64,000 nt of DNA from CAWGYQ01 sp963817395 (GTDB lineage: Bacteria > Acidobacteriota > Vicinamibacteria > Vicinamibacterales > CAVPJW01), in NCBI GenBank assembly GCA_963817395.1, contig CAWFOC010000002.1:1-64000 (forward strand). The letters run 5' to 3'. The position numbers and the translations under genes were made by a program. A model generated the notes under the pieces. The model made no database searches and had not been told where the DNA came from. It saw only the letters and a program-made list of their open reading frames with translations. Positions 37,437 to 46,329 of the stretch are shown here, piece by piece; positions within the stretch are counted from its first letter, which is position 1, and each line of letters starts with the position of its first letter.

Positions 37437-38540
37437 TCACGACAATCGCAGGATCTCGCGCCCGATGGTTCGCCGCTGCGCATAGGTCGACCCGAGCAGC
37501 ACGTCCACCGCCCGGGCGTCGCGCCACAATCGTTCGATCACCGCCTGACGGGTGAAGCCGCGGGCTCCGGTCAGCTCCAGCATCCGATCCGTCACCAGAC
37601 GCGCGGCGTCGCTGGCCGTGACCTTGGCCATGGCCGCGCCCGCATCGGCTCCTTCCTGCGGCTCGGCGGTGGCGGCCTTCATGGTGAGCATGCGTGCCGC
37701 GTCCAGCTGCACGGCGACGTCAGCAAGGGTAAAGCGGACGGCTTGCGAGTCGTGGACCAGGCCGTCTCGCAGCTCGGCGACGGCCCAATCGAGCGAAGCA
37801 CGGCCCACACCCAACGCGACCGCGGCCATGAGCACGCGCCCGCGATTCATGATCCAGGTCGCCAGGTCAGCGCCCTCGGGCAACGACCGCAGTCGATCCG
37901 CCTCGGACACCTGCAACCCGTCGAACGCGACATCGGCCCATGCCGCTCCGCGCGCGCCGAGCGGGTCGACGGCCGGTCGCCGCACGATGTCGTCGTTGGT
38001 GCCGGCCACGAGCGATCCCATGCTCTCCGACGAGCCCGGGTCAGGCCCGTCAGCCGCCACGACGAACACCCCCGCCGATGCCGCACCAGGAACCAAACCG
38101 GCTCGTCCCGTCAGCCGCAAACCGTCTCCATCGGGCTCAGCACGGATCGACTGGCCTTCGGCGCGCCACACCAGGATGGCCGCGGTCGGCGTGCCCGCGG
38201 CCAGCGCTCCGAGCCACCGCTCGCGGTGCACCTGATTGCCGAAGCGATGTACGGCCGATGCGGCCAGGTTCTCCGTCGCGAGCAGAAGCGCGACACCCGC
38301 GCTGTGATACGCGACCGCCTCCACGGCGACGACGGCGCTGACAAAGTCGAGACCCGCGCCCCGCCATTCCCGGGGGACCGCAATCGCCAGGAGCTCGCGA
38401 GCCCCGGCTTCGGCAATCACTGCCGGGGGACAGACATTGTCACGATCGATTTGGGCGGCGAGTGGCAGGACGAGATCGCGCCCGAACGCCTGGGCCTGCT
38501 CGCGGCAGCCCTCCTGCTCTACCGTCAGATCGAAGTTCAT
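37437..38540 (-). CDS. Acyl-CoA dehydrogenase-like protein lacking the usual catalytic Glu
   Basis: A 367-residue protein with the acyl-CoA dehydrogenase fold: helical N-terminal domain (TVEQEGCREQAQAFGRD), beta domain, and a C-terminal helical domain (GARGFTRQAVIERLWRDARA). At the position of the family signature IYEGTSxxQ it reads VLLGSTYAQ, so the usual Glu base is Leu. Some relatives keep Glu on another helix, so it may still be an enzyme; others are non-dehydrogenases. ATG 38540 overlaps the HIT stop (ATGA), suggesting coupling with HIT, HU and S1 genes upstream. It converges with the intact dehydrogenase at 37392. Confidence 0.82.
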   Translation of the reverse strand: MNFDLTVEQEGCREQAQAFGRDLVLPLAAQIDRDNVCPPAVIAEAGARELLAIAVPREWRGAGLDFVSAVVAVEAVAYHSAGVALLLATENLAASAVHRFGNQVHRERWLGALAAGTPTAAILVWRAEGQSIRAEPDGDGLRLTGRAGLVPGAASAGVFVVAADGPDPGSSESMGSLVAGTNDDIVRRPAVDPLGARGAAWADVAFDGLQVSEADRLRSLPEGADLATWIMNRGRVLMAAVALGVGRASLDWAVAELRDGLVHDSQAVRFTLADVAVQLDAARMLTMKAATAEPQEGADAGAAMAKVTASDAARLVTDRMLELTGARGFTRQAVIERLWRDARAVDVLLGSTYAQRRTIGREILRLS

Positions 38541-39028
38541 GCGCGATCGAGACGTTCGAAGACCGGGGCCAGGCGCCGCAGGGTGACCGGCAGCTCTTCG
38601 GGCACGACGCGCACATGACCGACCACCGACATGAAGTTGGTGTCGCCCTCCCACCGGGGCACCACGTGCACGTGCAGGTGATCGAGCACGCCCGCGCCGG
38701 CGGGCCGGCCAAGGTTGATGCCCACGTTGATGCCCTGCGGCTGATACACCTCCTGCAGCGTGATCTCCGCGCGGCGTGTCAACTCGGCCAGTTCCGCCAG
38801 TTCGTCGGGCCTCAGGCCGGCAAGCGTGGCCACATGCCTGACCGGCACGATCATCAGATGCCCGTTGTTGTAGGGATAGAGGTTGAGGATGACGAAGCAG
38901 AGTCGGCCGCGAAAAACGATGAGGGAGTCGGCCGCCTGGCTGGCCTCCGCGTCGCAGAAGATGCACCTACGGGCGTCGAGGGTGCCCGTCACGTACGCCA
39001 ATCTCCACGGAGACCAGAGATGTTCCAG
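38537..39028 (-). CDS. HIT-family hydrolase (Ap4A phosphorylase-like)
   Basis: Histidine-triad nucleotide hydrolase or phosphorylase. The catalytic triad motif HLHVHVVPRW (HxHxH) is near residue 125 and an N-terminal CIFCDA resembles the small zinc site of Ap4A-phosphorylase-type HIT proteins. The frame upstream of GTG 39001 also encodes LEHLWSPWRLAYV, the usual start of this family, so the real start is near 39028, perhaps CTG 39028 or a wrongly read base. It overlaps the HU gene end on a different frame. Substrate (Ap4A or other dinucleotide) is inferred. Confidence 0.85.
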   Translation of the reverse strand: MEHLWSPWRLAYVTGTLDARRCIFCDAEASQAADSLIVFRGRLCFVILNLYPYNNGHLMIVPVRHVATLAGLRPDELAELAELTRRAEITLQEVYQPQGINVGINLGRPAGAGVLDHLHVHVVPRWEGDTNFMSVVGHVRVVPEELPVTLRRLAPVFERLDRA

Positions 39029-39387
39029 GAGCGGGGGTGGCGCCTAGAGCGTGCGCCAAGTCGCGTGGCGCCGGACGAGGGCTCGGCCGAAGCGGGCGCC
39101 GTCGCTTCAGGCGTACGATTGATCAATTCCTTGAGCTCTTTGCCCGGCTTGAAATACGGGACCTTCTTCGGCGGCACATCCACCTTGTCGCCCGTCTTGG
39201 GATTGCGTCCCTTGCGAGGCTCGCGCTGACGCAGGCGGAAGCTGCCGAACCCGCGCAACTCGATCTTTTCGCCCCGGTGCAGCGCCTGGATGATGCTGTG
39301 GAACACCGTGTCCACGATGACCTCGGAGTGTTTCTTCGTGAGGTCCGAAACCCGCGCTACCTCTTCGACGAGCTCTGCCTTGGTCAT
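38989..39387 (-). CDS. HU/IHF-family DNA-binding protein
   Basis: Nucleoid protein that bends DNA. The domain (about residues 1-92) begins MTKAELVEEVARVSDLTK and has GFGSFRLRQREPRKGRNPKTG with the DNA-intercalating Pro arm. In many bacteria the gene after rpsA encodes IHF-beta, so ihfB is the likely ortholog, but HU cannot be excluded. The C-terminal tail after residue 92 overlaps the HIT start in another frame and may reflect an indel at the G5 run near 39031-39035. It lies about 50 bases downstream of the rpsA stop. Confidence 0.85.
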   Translation of the reverse strand: MTKAELVEEVARVSDLTKKHSEVIVDTVFHSIIQALHRGEKIELRGFGSFRLRQREPRKGRNPKTGDKVDVPPKKVPYFKPGKELKELINRTPEATAPASAEPSSGATRLGARSRRHPRSWNISGLRGDWRT

Positions 39388-39440
39388 GATGTCACCAATC
39401 CCGCGTTCCTACATCGCCTCGCGGGATTCTCAGGCCGCAC

Positions 39441-41213
39441 TCAGCTCCGGCTTCGAATGTGATCGCCGAGCGTCGCCTCGCCACGCTCCTGGCCCGCCGT
39501 GTACTGCTCCCAATCCGCGCGGAACTCTTCCGACTTGAGCGCACGGATGCTGAGGCCGATTTTCCGCTCGCCCGGGCTCAGCTTGATGATCCGCATCGGG
39601 TAGTTCTCGCCGATTTTCAGATCGATCTTGTCGCCGTGCGTCTCGTCGAACTCGGAGATGTGAATCAGGCCCTCGATCCCTTCATCGAGCTCGACGAAGG
39701 CGCCGAAGCTGGTGAGCCGAACCACCTTGCCCTCGACCACGGTGCCAACCTGATGCCGCGAGAAGAAGTCGTCCCAGATGTCGGTGGCCAGCTGCTTCAG
39801 TCCGAGCGAGAGGCGCTGGTTTTCGGCGTCGATGTTGAGCACCATCGCCTCCACCGTGTCGCCCTTCTTGAGCACCTCGGAGGGATGCTTGACGCGCTTG
39901 CTCCACGACATGTCCGACACATGGATGAGGCCGTCGATGTCCTCCTCCACCTCGACGAACGCGCCGAATTCGGTGAGGTTGCGCACCTTGCCCACGATCT
40001 TCGAGCCAATCGGATAGCGGCCCGCCAGGTCGTGCCAGGGATTGGCTTCGATCTGCTTGAGGCCGAGCGAGATGCGTCGCGCCGTCGGATCGACACCCAG
40101 CACCATCGCTTCGACCGTATCGCCCACGTTCAGAATCTTCGACGGGTGCTTCACCCGCTTGCTCCACGACATCTCCGAGACGTGGATGAGTCCTTCGACG
40201 CCCGGCTCGAGCTCGATGAAGGCGCCGTAGTCGGTGAGACTGACGACCTTCCCCGACACGCGCGCACCAACCGGGTACCGATCGCTCACGGCCGACCAGG
40301 GATCCGAGTTGAGCTGCTTGTGACCCAGCGACACACGCTCGGTCGAGGGGTCGTACTTGAGGACGATGACGTCGATCTCGTCGTTCACCTTGAAGAGCTC
40401 GGACGGATGGCCGACGCGTCCCCATGACATGTCGGTAATGTGCAAGAGACCGTCGATGCCCCCCAGATCGATGAACGCGCCGTAGTCGGTGAGGTTCTTG
40501 ACGACACCCCGGAGCACTTTTCCCTCGGCCAGGGTGTGAAGGGTCGCCTTCTTCTTCTCGGCGTTCTCTTCCTCGAGCAGGACCTTGCGGGAGAGCACGA
40601 TGTTGCCGCGCTTCTTGTTGACCTTGATGACCCGCATGCGCAGCTCCTGGCCGCGCAGCGCGTCGAGATTGCGAACGGGCCGGACGTCGATCTGCGATCC
40701 GGGCAGGAATGCGCGCACGCCGATGTCGACCGCCAGGCCGCCCTTGATGCGCTCGACGACGCGGCCGATCACGACCTTGCGATCGGAATAGGCGCGCTCG
40801 ACCTCGTCCCAGATCTTCATCTTCTCGGCCTTCTCGCGCGAGAGCACGATGTAGCCGTCCCGGTCCTCGGTGCGCTCGAGCAGTACGTCGACGACGTCGC
40901 CGGCCTGCACCGTCAGCTCGCCCCGCTCGTCGAGGAACTCCTCGACCGCAATCATGCCCTCCGACTTGTAGCCGACGTCGACGACGACCTCGGAAGTCGT
41001 GACCTTGAGCACGGTTCCCTTGACGACTTCGCCTTCCGCAATGTGCCGGAAGCTGCTATCGTAGATGTCCAGAAGGCGGGCGTACTCCTCAGGATTCATC
41101 TGATCGTCATCGGTGGCCGGAGCTGATCCCACTCGCGTCAGGTCCGCCTCGGGTCCTGCTGCCGTAGCGTCCCCTCCGCTCATCCCGGGGTGCTCTTCGC
41201 CTACGTTCGCCAT
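39441..41213 (-). CDS. rpsA: 30S ribosomal protein S1
   Basis: RNA-binding protein that helps mRNA bind the 30S subunit. Six S1 motifs are visible, with repeated signatures NLTDYGAFIDLG, SLTDYGAFIELE, NLTEFGAFVEVE and LTSFGAFVELDE, and the linker GLIHVSEMSWSKRVKHPS. ATG 41213 (MANVGEEH) is preferred, with GAGGAGG 11 bases upstream; the longer frame to 41237 would include the SD itself. About 590 residues is normal. An excellent promoter lies at 41320-41348. Upstream cmk and downstream HU/IHF match the conserved cmk-rpsA-ihfB order, interrupted here by one gene. Confidence 0.95.
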   Translation of the reverse strand: MANVGEEHPGMSGGDATAAGPEADLTRVGSAPATDDDQMNPEEYARLLDIYDSSFRHIAEGEVVKGTVLKVTTSEVVVDVGYKSEGMIAVEEFLDERGELTVQAGDVVDVLLERTEDRDGYIVLSREKAEKMKIWDEVERAYSDRKVVIGRVVERIKGGLAVDIGVRAFLPGSQIDVRPVRNLDALRGQELRMRVIKVNKKRGNIVLSRKVLLEEENAEKKKATLHTLAEGKVLRGVVKNLTDYGAFIDLGGIDGLLHITDMSWGRVGHPSELFKVNDEIDVIVLKYDPSTERVSLGHKQLNSDPWSAVSDRYPVGARVSGKVVSLTDYGAFIELEPGVEGLIHVSEMSWSKRVKHPSKILNVGDTVEAMVLGVDPTARRISLGLKQIEANPWHDLAGRYPIGSKIVGKVRNLTEFGAFVEVEEDIDGLIHVSDMSWSKRVKHPSEVLKKGDTVEAMVLNIDAENQRLSLGLKQLATDIWDDFFSRHQVGTVVEGKVVRLTSFGAFVELDEGIEGLIHISEFDETHGDKIDLKIGENYPMRIIKLSPGERKIGLSIRALKSEEFRADWEQYTAGQERGEATLGDHIRSRS

Positions 41214-41319
41214 GCGTCGCGTGTCCTCCTCAAGCATCGATTGGCCAGCTGCGGGTCGGGGCCGGCGCCCGGAAGTCGGCGGCGTCTACCGCGGCCAACC
41301 ATTTCACGATAAGCACTAG

Positions 41320-41348
41320 AATGTACAGCGCTTAGCGGTAACTGTCAA
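41320..41348 (-). promoter_or_regulatory. rpsA promoter
   Basis: On the minus strand TTGACA (41343-41348) is followed after exactly 17 bases by TACATT (41320-41325). It lies about 107 bases before ATG 41213. The long leader could carry S1 autoregulation, though I see no fixed structure. It sits back-to-back with the start of the histone-like gene. Confidence 0.85.
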
Positions 41349-41368
41349 GGTAACGAAAGGATTCTGCC

Positions 41369-42155
41369 ATGGCCCGACGCAAGGCCGCCGCCCGCTCGCG
41401 GTCGGCATCTCGGCCGCGCCGCCAGACTCTCAAGTCAACCGCTCGGGCTCATCGCGCGCGACGCAAAGTCCGGAAAACGGTGAGGAAAGCCAGACGACGA
41501 GTGGCCGTGCGGACCGCAAAGCGGAAGGTCACCGCCAAGCGCCAGGTCAAGGCGGCAAAGCGGCAGGTCAGAAAGGCGGCGGCCAAGGCCATCCGGAAAA
41601 GCCGACCGCGCCAAGACGACAGCGCCGGTGAAATTCGGGAAGAAAACCGCGGCAGCGATCATCGCAAGCCGCTCGCGTCGGGCTGGGGGTCCGGCCACCC
41701 CGTTGCCCGCCATCCTCTCCGCCATCCCGCCTCCTGCGCGGCCGAAACGGACCAAGGCGCCCGCGATCAACCGCCAACGCCGGCTTCTCGAAGAACCCCC
41801 GCCGCCTGGCGCGCCCTCCACGCTCACGGTTGATTCGACGAGCTCCGCTGCCCGCTCGGGTCGGGCCGAGCTCATTGAGCGGCTGACTCGCCACACCGAA
41901 ACAAGCCCCGAGCTGACCAGCGGCGATATCGACGCGAATTGGGAAGAGGCCTACAGCACCGGCGACGAAGCCCCCGGAGGAGACAACCCGACGCCCGATC
42001 AGGACGTCGTCGAGGAGATCGGCCGCGCGCTCGGCGTCCATTACGACGACCACGAAGAGTTGAAGAGCACCGACAAGATTGCGAGCCGCGACCGTCACCG
42101 GTGGGAATTCGACCCCGCATCCGCCGAGGACTATAACGACCGCTCGAAGGAGTGA
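41369..42155 (+). CDS. Histone H1-like basic domain fused to DUF6335-like domain, one frameshift
   Basis: Residues 1-75 are extremely basic (ARRKAAARSRSASRPRRQT..., many AKR/AKK repeats), like eukaryote-H1-like nucleoid proteins of bacteria. Near 41605 one base shifts the frame; corrected, the chain continues AKTTAPVKFGKKTAAAI, a Pro/Arg linker (about 100-150) and a C-terminal acidic domain (ELTSGDIDANWEEAYSTGDE, DQDVVEEIGRALGV, RHRWEFDPASAEDY) that resembles DUF6335. AAAGGA precedes ATG 41369. It is in opposite orientation between rpsA and cmk. The basic part probably binds DNA; the combination suggests a regulatable nucleoid protein. Function unknown. Confidence 0.72.
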
Positions 42156-42162
42156 CGCCGAT

Positions 42163-42825
42163 TCAGGAAGCCAGGCGGGCACGAACGAGCGTCATCACGT
42201 CCGCGACGACCTGATCGATGGTCTTGCCGGTCGTATCGATTCGCCTCGCATCGGCCGCCTCGTAAAGCGGCGACGCGGCACGTGTACGATCGAGTCGATC
42301 GCGCTCGTCCATGGCGGTCAACACATCTTCCACCTGACCCGGGCGGTTGCTGTGAGCCGGATCGGTGGCGCGGCGGCGGGCCCGTTCAGACGGAGAGGCG
42401 TCGAGAAAGACCTTGACGTCGGCGTCGGGAAACACCACGGTGCCGATGTCGCGGCCTTCCACGACCAGCCCGCCCCGGGCGCCTTCCTGCTTCTGCAGCT
42501 TCACCAGTACTTCCCGCACCTTCGGCAGCCTGGCGACACGGGCGGCTGCGCCATCGATCTCCGCATTTCGAATCTTCTGCGCGATGTCGAGGCCGTCGAT
42601 CGTCACCACGCCGTCGATGGCACAGATCGTCGCGCGACGCGCCAGATCGGCTACCGCCGCTTCGTCGTCGAGTGGAAGCCCTGAATCCAGGGCCTTCCAC
42701 GCCACGGCCCGGTACATGGCACCAGTATCCAGGTGGCGATAACCGAGCATCGACGCAATCGATCGCGCAACCGTGCCTTTGCCGGCACCTGAAGGTCCGT
42801 CGATGGCGATGATGAGAGGCTTCAC
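42163..42825 (-). CDS. cmk: Cytidylate kinase
   Basis: Phosphorylates CMP and dCMP. 220 residues from GTG 42825; the longer in-frame extension to 43038 overlaps the divergent hydrolase and is not homologous to cmk. P-loop IDGPSGAGKGTVA (about residues 6-18), then YRHLDTGAMYRAVAW, EGRDIGTVVFPDADVKVFLDA and RDRLDRTRAASPL, all family motifs. It ends 8 bases from the stop of the histone-like gene. The small separation from the divergent hydrolase (40 bases) leaves little room for two promoters. Confidence 0.95.
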   Translation of the reverse strand: MKPLIIAIDGPSGAGKGTVARSIASMLGYRHLDTGAMYRAVAWKALDSGLPLDDEAAVADLARRATICAIDGVVTIDGLDIAQKIRNAEIDGAAARVARLPKVREVLVKLQKQEGARGGLVVEGRDIGTVVFPDADVKVFLDASPSERARRRATDPAHSNRPGQVEDVLTAMDERDRLDRTRAASPLYEAADARRIDTTGKTIDQVVADVMTLVRARLAS

Positions 42826-42851
42826 GGGAGGATGGTCAGGCGGAGGCAAAG

Positions 42852-42859
42852 TGTAACAT
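42852..42859 (+). promoter_or_regulatory. Possible leaderless promoter of the hydrolase-rluB pair
   Basis: TGTAACAT (-10 TAACAT at 42854-42859) ends 6 bases before the GTG at 42866. Transcription starting about 7 bases past the -10 would begin at the start codon, giving a leaderless mRNA. No -35 consensus is seen. Confidence 0.3.
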
Positions 42860-42865
42860 GGCCAT

Positions 42866-44020
42866 GTGAGCCCGCCGAGCCTCCGGCGGACGGCCGCGGT
42901 CGTCGCAATCGGTGCACTGGGCACGATCGGTGTGGCGCTTCCGCCGTACGGTCGTGCCGCGTCGTTCGTCGCACGTGCCGCCGCCCTCACTGGATGGCCA
43001 GCGGCTCTCGCCGAGTGGTCCAGCCAACCGGTCGTCATCCACGAAGTGACCAGTCCGACACGGTATGGAACGGTCCGAGCGCTCCTCTACCGCCCGGCGG
43101 CGCCGCGGCGCACGGCCGTACTCGTCGCCGGCATTCACCCGGCCGGCATCAACGAGCCGCGACTGGTTGGTCTCGCGGAAGATCTTGCGGCCACGGGCGT
43201 CGCGGTGCTGACGCCGGAAATACCAGACATGACGCGCTTTCGCATCACGCCGCACGCGACTGACGTCATCGAGGATGTGACCGCGTGGCTCGCGGCCCAG
43301 GGCGAGCTTGCGCCCGATGGGCGCGTCGGGCTGATGGGGATCAGCTTTTCCGGCGGACTGTCAGTCGTCGCTGGCGGTCGGCCGGCGGTGAGGAATCGAA
43401 TAGCGTATATCTTTGCGCTCGGCGGGCATGGCGACCTTGAACGGGTGCTGCGCTTCCTGTGTACGGGGATCGAACCGGATGGATCGAAGCGACGTCCTCA
43501 CGACTACGGGCTCGCGGTGCTGCTCATGACTCTGGCGGAGCGTCTCGTGCCAGGCAGCCAGGTGGGCGAGTTGGAGCGCGGTATTCAGACCTTTCTGATG
43601 GCGTCTGCGCTCGATGCCGCAAAAGATCCCGGCGCGAGGCAGCGTTTCGACGAAGCGCGAGACATCGCTCGCCAGCTGCCCGAACCGGCGGCCGGGCTCC
43701 TGCGCCTGATCAACGATCGGGATGTCGAGCGGCTGGGCCCGCTTCTCCTGCCCGAGATCGCCTCCGTCTCGGCCGACCCTTCGCTTTCCCCGGAACGCGT
43801 GAAGCCGCCAGCGGCGCCCGTCTTTCTGCTCCATGGGAGCGACGACAGCGTGGTCCCGGCCGCCGAATCCACGCTGCTGGGGAACCATCTCGAGCAACAC
43901 GGCGTGACCACCCGCGTCCTGCTGAGCCCACTCATCACGCATGCCGAGATCGAACGCGCGCCGGGGCCGGAAGATGCGTGGCAACTCATCGCGTTCTGGA
44001 AGGATGTGCTCGTTCAGTGA
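42866..44020 (+). CDS. Alpha/beta hydrolase (dienelactone hydrolase-like)
   Basis: A 384-residue hydrolase with a possible N-terminal membrane anchor (RRTAAVVAIGALGTIGVALP, residues 7-26). The nucleophile elbow is GISFSGG; the acid Asp lies in LHGSDDSVVPA and the His in PLITHAEIE. The substrate is unknown. The stop is shared with the GTG of rluB (GTGA), so the pair is translationally coupled. No biosynthetic neighbours suggest a metabolite. Confidence 0.8.
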   Translation: MSPPSLRRTAAVVAIGALGTIGVALPPYGRAASFVARAAALTGWPAALAEWSSQPVVIHEVTSPTRYGTVRALLYRPAAPRRTAVLVAGIHPAGINEPRLVGLAEDLAATGVAVLTPEIPDMTRFRITPHATDVIEDVTAWLAAQGELAPDGRVGLMGISFSGGLSVVAGGRPAVRNRIAYIFALGGHGDLERVLRFLCTGIEPDGSKRRPHDYGLAVLLMTLAERLVPGSQVGELERGIQTFLMASALDAAKDPGARQRFDEARDIARQLPEPAAGLLRLINDRDVERLGPLLLPEIASVSADPSLSPERVKPPAAPVFLLHGSDDSVVPAAESTLLGNHLEQHGVTTRVLLSPLITHAEIERAPGPEDAWQLIAFWKDVLVQ

Positions 44021-44790
44021 CGAAAGTCACCCCGGATCGTCAACGCGCCGATGGTATCCGCCTGCAGAAGCTCATGTCGGCGGCCGGCGTCGCCTCGCGG
44101 CGTGCCGCCGAGCGCCTCATTCTGGAGGGCCGCGTCAGTGTGAATGGAGCCACCGTCACCGAGCTGGGCACGCGCGCGGACCCGGCTCGTGACGATGTGC
44201 GGCTGGACGGCCGGCGACTGCGGACGGGTGGGCGGCGCCGCTACATTCTGCTGAACAAACCGCGCGGCTACGTCACCACACGACACGATCCCCAGCAGCG
44301 GCCCACCGTGATGGACCTGATCTCCAGCGTTCCGGGCTATCTCTACCCGGTTGGCCGGCTCGACTACGACTCCGAGGGACTTCTGCTGCTGACCGACGAC
44401 GGCGATCTGGCGTCGCGACTCATGCATCCGCGTCACGGGATCGAGCGCGTCTACGAGGCGCGCGTGCGCGGTGTCCCCGACACGCACGATCTGCGACGTC
44501 TGGCACAAGGGGTTGCCGTCGACGGGCGGGCTACCAGGCCCGCACAGGTCCGCTTGGCCGCAACCAACCGCGGTCGAGACGCGAACCAGTCTCTGCTTCT
44601 CATTACCCTCAAGGAAGGCCGTTCGCGGCAGGTTCGGAAGATGTGCGATGCGATCGGGCACCCGGTGGTGCGGCTGAGACGCGTACGCATCGGGCCAATC
44701 GCCGATGCGCGCCTGCGGCCGCGCGAGTTCCGGGAGCTCACCGATCGGGAAGTCGCGCTCCTTAGAGCCGCCGTCGAGGTCCAGGGCTAG
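44017..44790 (+). CDS. 23S rRNA pseudouridine synthase (RluB/RsuA family)
   Basis: Converts uridine to pseudouridine in rRNA. S4 domain (LQKLMSAAGVASRRAAERLI, about 14-60) and RsuA/RluB catalytic domain with the Asp in GRLDYDSEGLLLLT. Further motifs are KPRGYVTT and KEGRSRQVRKMC. Starts at GTG 44017 on the hydrolase stop; the open frame extends further upstream but lacks homology. In many bacteria rluB follows scpA-scpB; here it converges on scpB instead, six bases apart, so the grouping is kept with inverted order. Confidence 0.9.
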   Translation: MTKVTPDRQRADGIRLQKLMSAAGVASRRAAERLILEGRVSVNGATVTELGTRADPARDDVRLDGRRLRTGGRRRYILLNKPRGYVTTRHDPQQRPTVMDLISSVPGYLYPVGRLDYDSEGLLLLTDDGDLASRLMHPRHGIERVYEARVRGVPDTHDLRRLAQGVAVDGRATRPAQVRLAATNRGRDANQSLLLITLKEGRSRQVRKMCDAIGHPVVRLRRVRIGPIADARLRPREFRELTDREVALLRAAVEVQG

Positions 44791-44795
44791 GCCGT

Positions 44796-45431
44796 TCAGT
44801 GAATCGTCTCGGAGCCTTGGGGATCTTCCTCCGTGCTGTCGAGCAGCGATTGTTGCTGCACGTCCGGAACAGCGGCGAGGCCAGCGGGCGCTTCGAAGCC
44901 GAGCGCGTCGGCCATCTCCTCGATCTTCGGCAGGTCTCCCAAATCGTTCAGACCGAAGCGCACCAGGAACTCCCTGGTCGTCGCGTAGAGAAACGGACGG
45001 CCGACGACGCGCTTCCTTCCGGCGATGCGAATGAGTCGCCGCTCGAGGAGCGTGGTGAGGACGCCGGCCGTATTCACGCCACGAATCTCCGTGATTTCCG
45101 GCGCGGTGACGGGCTGCTTGTAGGCGATGACGGCCAGCGTTTCGAGCGCCTGCACGCTGAGGCGATGGGTTTTCTGTTCGTCGAAGAGCCGGCGCACCCA
45201 GTCGTGGAGCTCTGGACGCGTGACTATCTGGTGGCCGCCGGCCACTTCCACGAGCTGCAGGCCGCTGGGCCGGTCGTAGTCCTGCTTGAGCGACCGAAGA
45301 GCCGCTTCCACGTCCTCTTTCGGCTCGGAGTCGAGCAGCTTGTACAACGCTTTCAGCGTCAACGGCTCCGGCGATGCGAAGATGAGGGCCTCGATGATTG
45401 GTTTGAGTTCGTCGGCCATGCCCGTCCTCAA
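44796..45431 (-). CDS. scpB: Segregation and condensation protein B
   Basis: Kleisin-interacting winged-helix protein of the SMC-ScpAB condensin. Two winged-helix modules: IIEALIFASPEPLTLKALYKLL and the second starting VQALETLAVIAYKQPVTAPEI, followed by LIRIAGRKRVVGRPFLYATT, all diagnostic. 211 residues is slightly long because of an acidic C-terminal tail. Starts at GTG 45431 or at M5. It overlaps scpA by four bases. Confidence 0.93.
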   Translation of the reverse strand: MRTGMADELKPIIEALIFASPEPLTLKALYKLLDSEPKEDVEAALRSLKQDYDRPSGLQLVEVAGGHQIVTRPELHDWVRRLFDEQKTHRLSVQALETLAVIAYKQPVTAPEITEIRGVNTAGVLTTLLERRLIRIAGRKRVVGRPFLYATTREFLVRFGLNDLGDLPKIEEMADALGFEAPAGLAAVPDVQQQSLLDSTEEDPQGSETIH

Positions 45432-46321
45432 GTTTCATCCGCCGGCTCAGGGGTGATCCCGGCCGGATTCTCTCGCGACTGCCGGTCGTCATCCGCTGCG
45501 GGGGGACGAGCCGGCGATGAGGGAGTGCTGGATTCAGGTCCCAGCCGCAGGTGAGGCGCATCCGCGGGCCGAGCCCGCTTGTAGACCCGAATCGGCCCGA
45601 ACGGTTGCAACTGAAACACGCGAATCAGCTTCAGCCGAATCATCTCGAGCAGCGCCAGGAAGGTGACGATGAGCCCGCCGCGCGTCGAGACATCGCTGAA
45701 AAGCTCCTCGAACCCGCACGCCTCGGTCTCTGATAACCGGGCCAGCAGCTGGTCGATGCGCACTTCAACAGGAATCTCTGGCGCGGGCAACGGGATGGAC
45801 GGACGCTGGCGGGCCCGTTGCAGGACGGCCTTGAATGCCGTCATCAGACTGAAGAGGTCGACCTCCAGCTCGGGCTCGCCCTCCCCCCCGTCCAGCCCGG
45901 CTACGCGCCCATCGGGCCGGATCCACTGGGCGCTGCGCAGCGTCGCGCGCTCGTAGAGCATCTCGGCGGCCGCCTTGAATCGCTGGTGCTCGAGGAGCCG
46001 CCGCACCAGAGCATCGCGCGGATCCTCCTCGGGCTCATCCTGAGTCGGATCCGGCCGCGGCAGCAGGGTCCGCGACTTGATGTGAATGAGCGTGGCCGCC
46101 ATCACCAGGAATTCGCCCGCGATGTCGAGATCGAGCTCCTGCATGAGCGAGATGTAGTCGAGGTACTGTCTCGTGATGTTCGAGATCGGAATGTCATAGA
46201 TGTTCATCTCATGCTTCTTGATGAGATGAATGAGCAGATCGAGCGGTCCCTCGAAGTTCGAGAGCTTCACCGAATAGGCATCGGCCGACGATTCGAAGTC
46301 TGCGCCAGGGTGCTCCATCAT
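45428..46321 (-). CDS. scpA: Segregation and condensation protein A
   Basis: Kleisin subunit of the SMC condensin complex. The N-terminal SMC-neck-binding segment is YSVKLSNFEGPLDLLIHLIKKHEMNIYDIPI; the C-terminal winged helix (VTFLALLEMIRLKLIRVFQL) binds the SMC head. The central region links to ScpB. A Pro/Ala-rich tail after about residue 265 is unusual but not rare. It overlaps scpB (ATGA) and follows trpS by 8 bases, forming uvrC-M50-trpS-scpA-scpB. Confidence 0.93.
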   Translation of the reverse strand: MMEHPGADFESSADAYSVKLSNFEGPLDLLIHLIKKHEMNIYDIPISNITRQYLDYISLMQELDLDIAGEFLVMAATLIHIKSRTLLPRPDPTQDEPEEDPRDALVRRLLEHQRFKAAAEMLYERATLRSAQWIRPDGRVAGLDGGEGEPELEVDLFSLMTAFKAVLQRARQRPSIPLPAPEIPVEVRIDQLLARLSETEACGFEELFSDVSTRGGLIVTFLALLEMIRLKLIRVFQLQPFGPIRVYKRARPADAPHLRLGPESSTPSSPARPPAADDDRQSRENPAGITPEPADET

Positions 46322-46329
46322 GGTGATAC

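Noticed and set aside
44014..45561. A 515-codon minus-strand frame covering rluB and scpB
   Set aside because: rluB (plus) and scpB (minus, other frame) explain the region with full domains.
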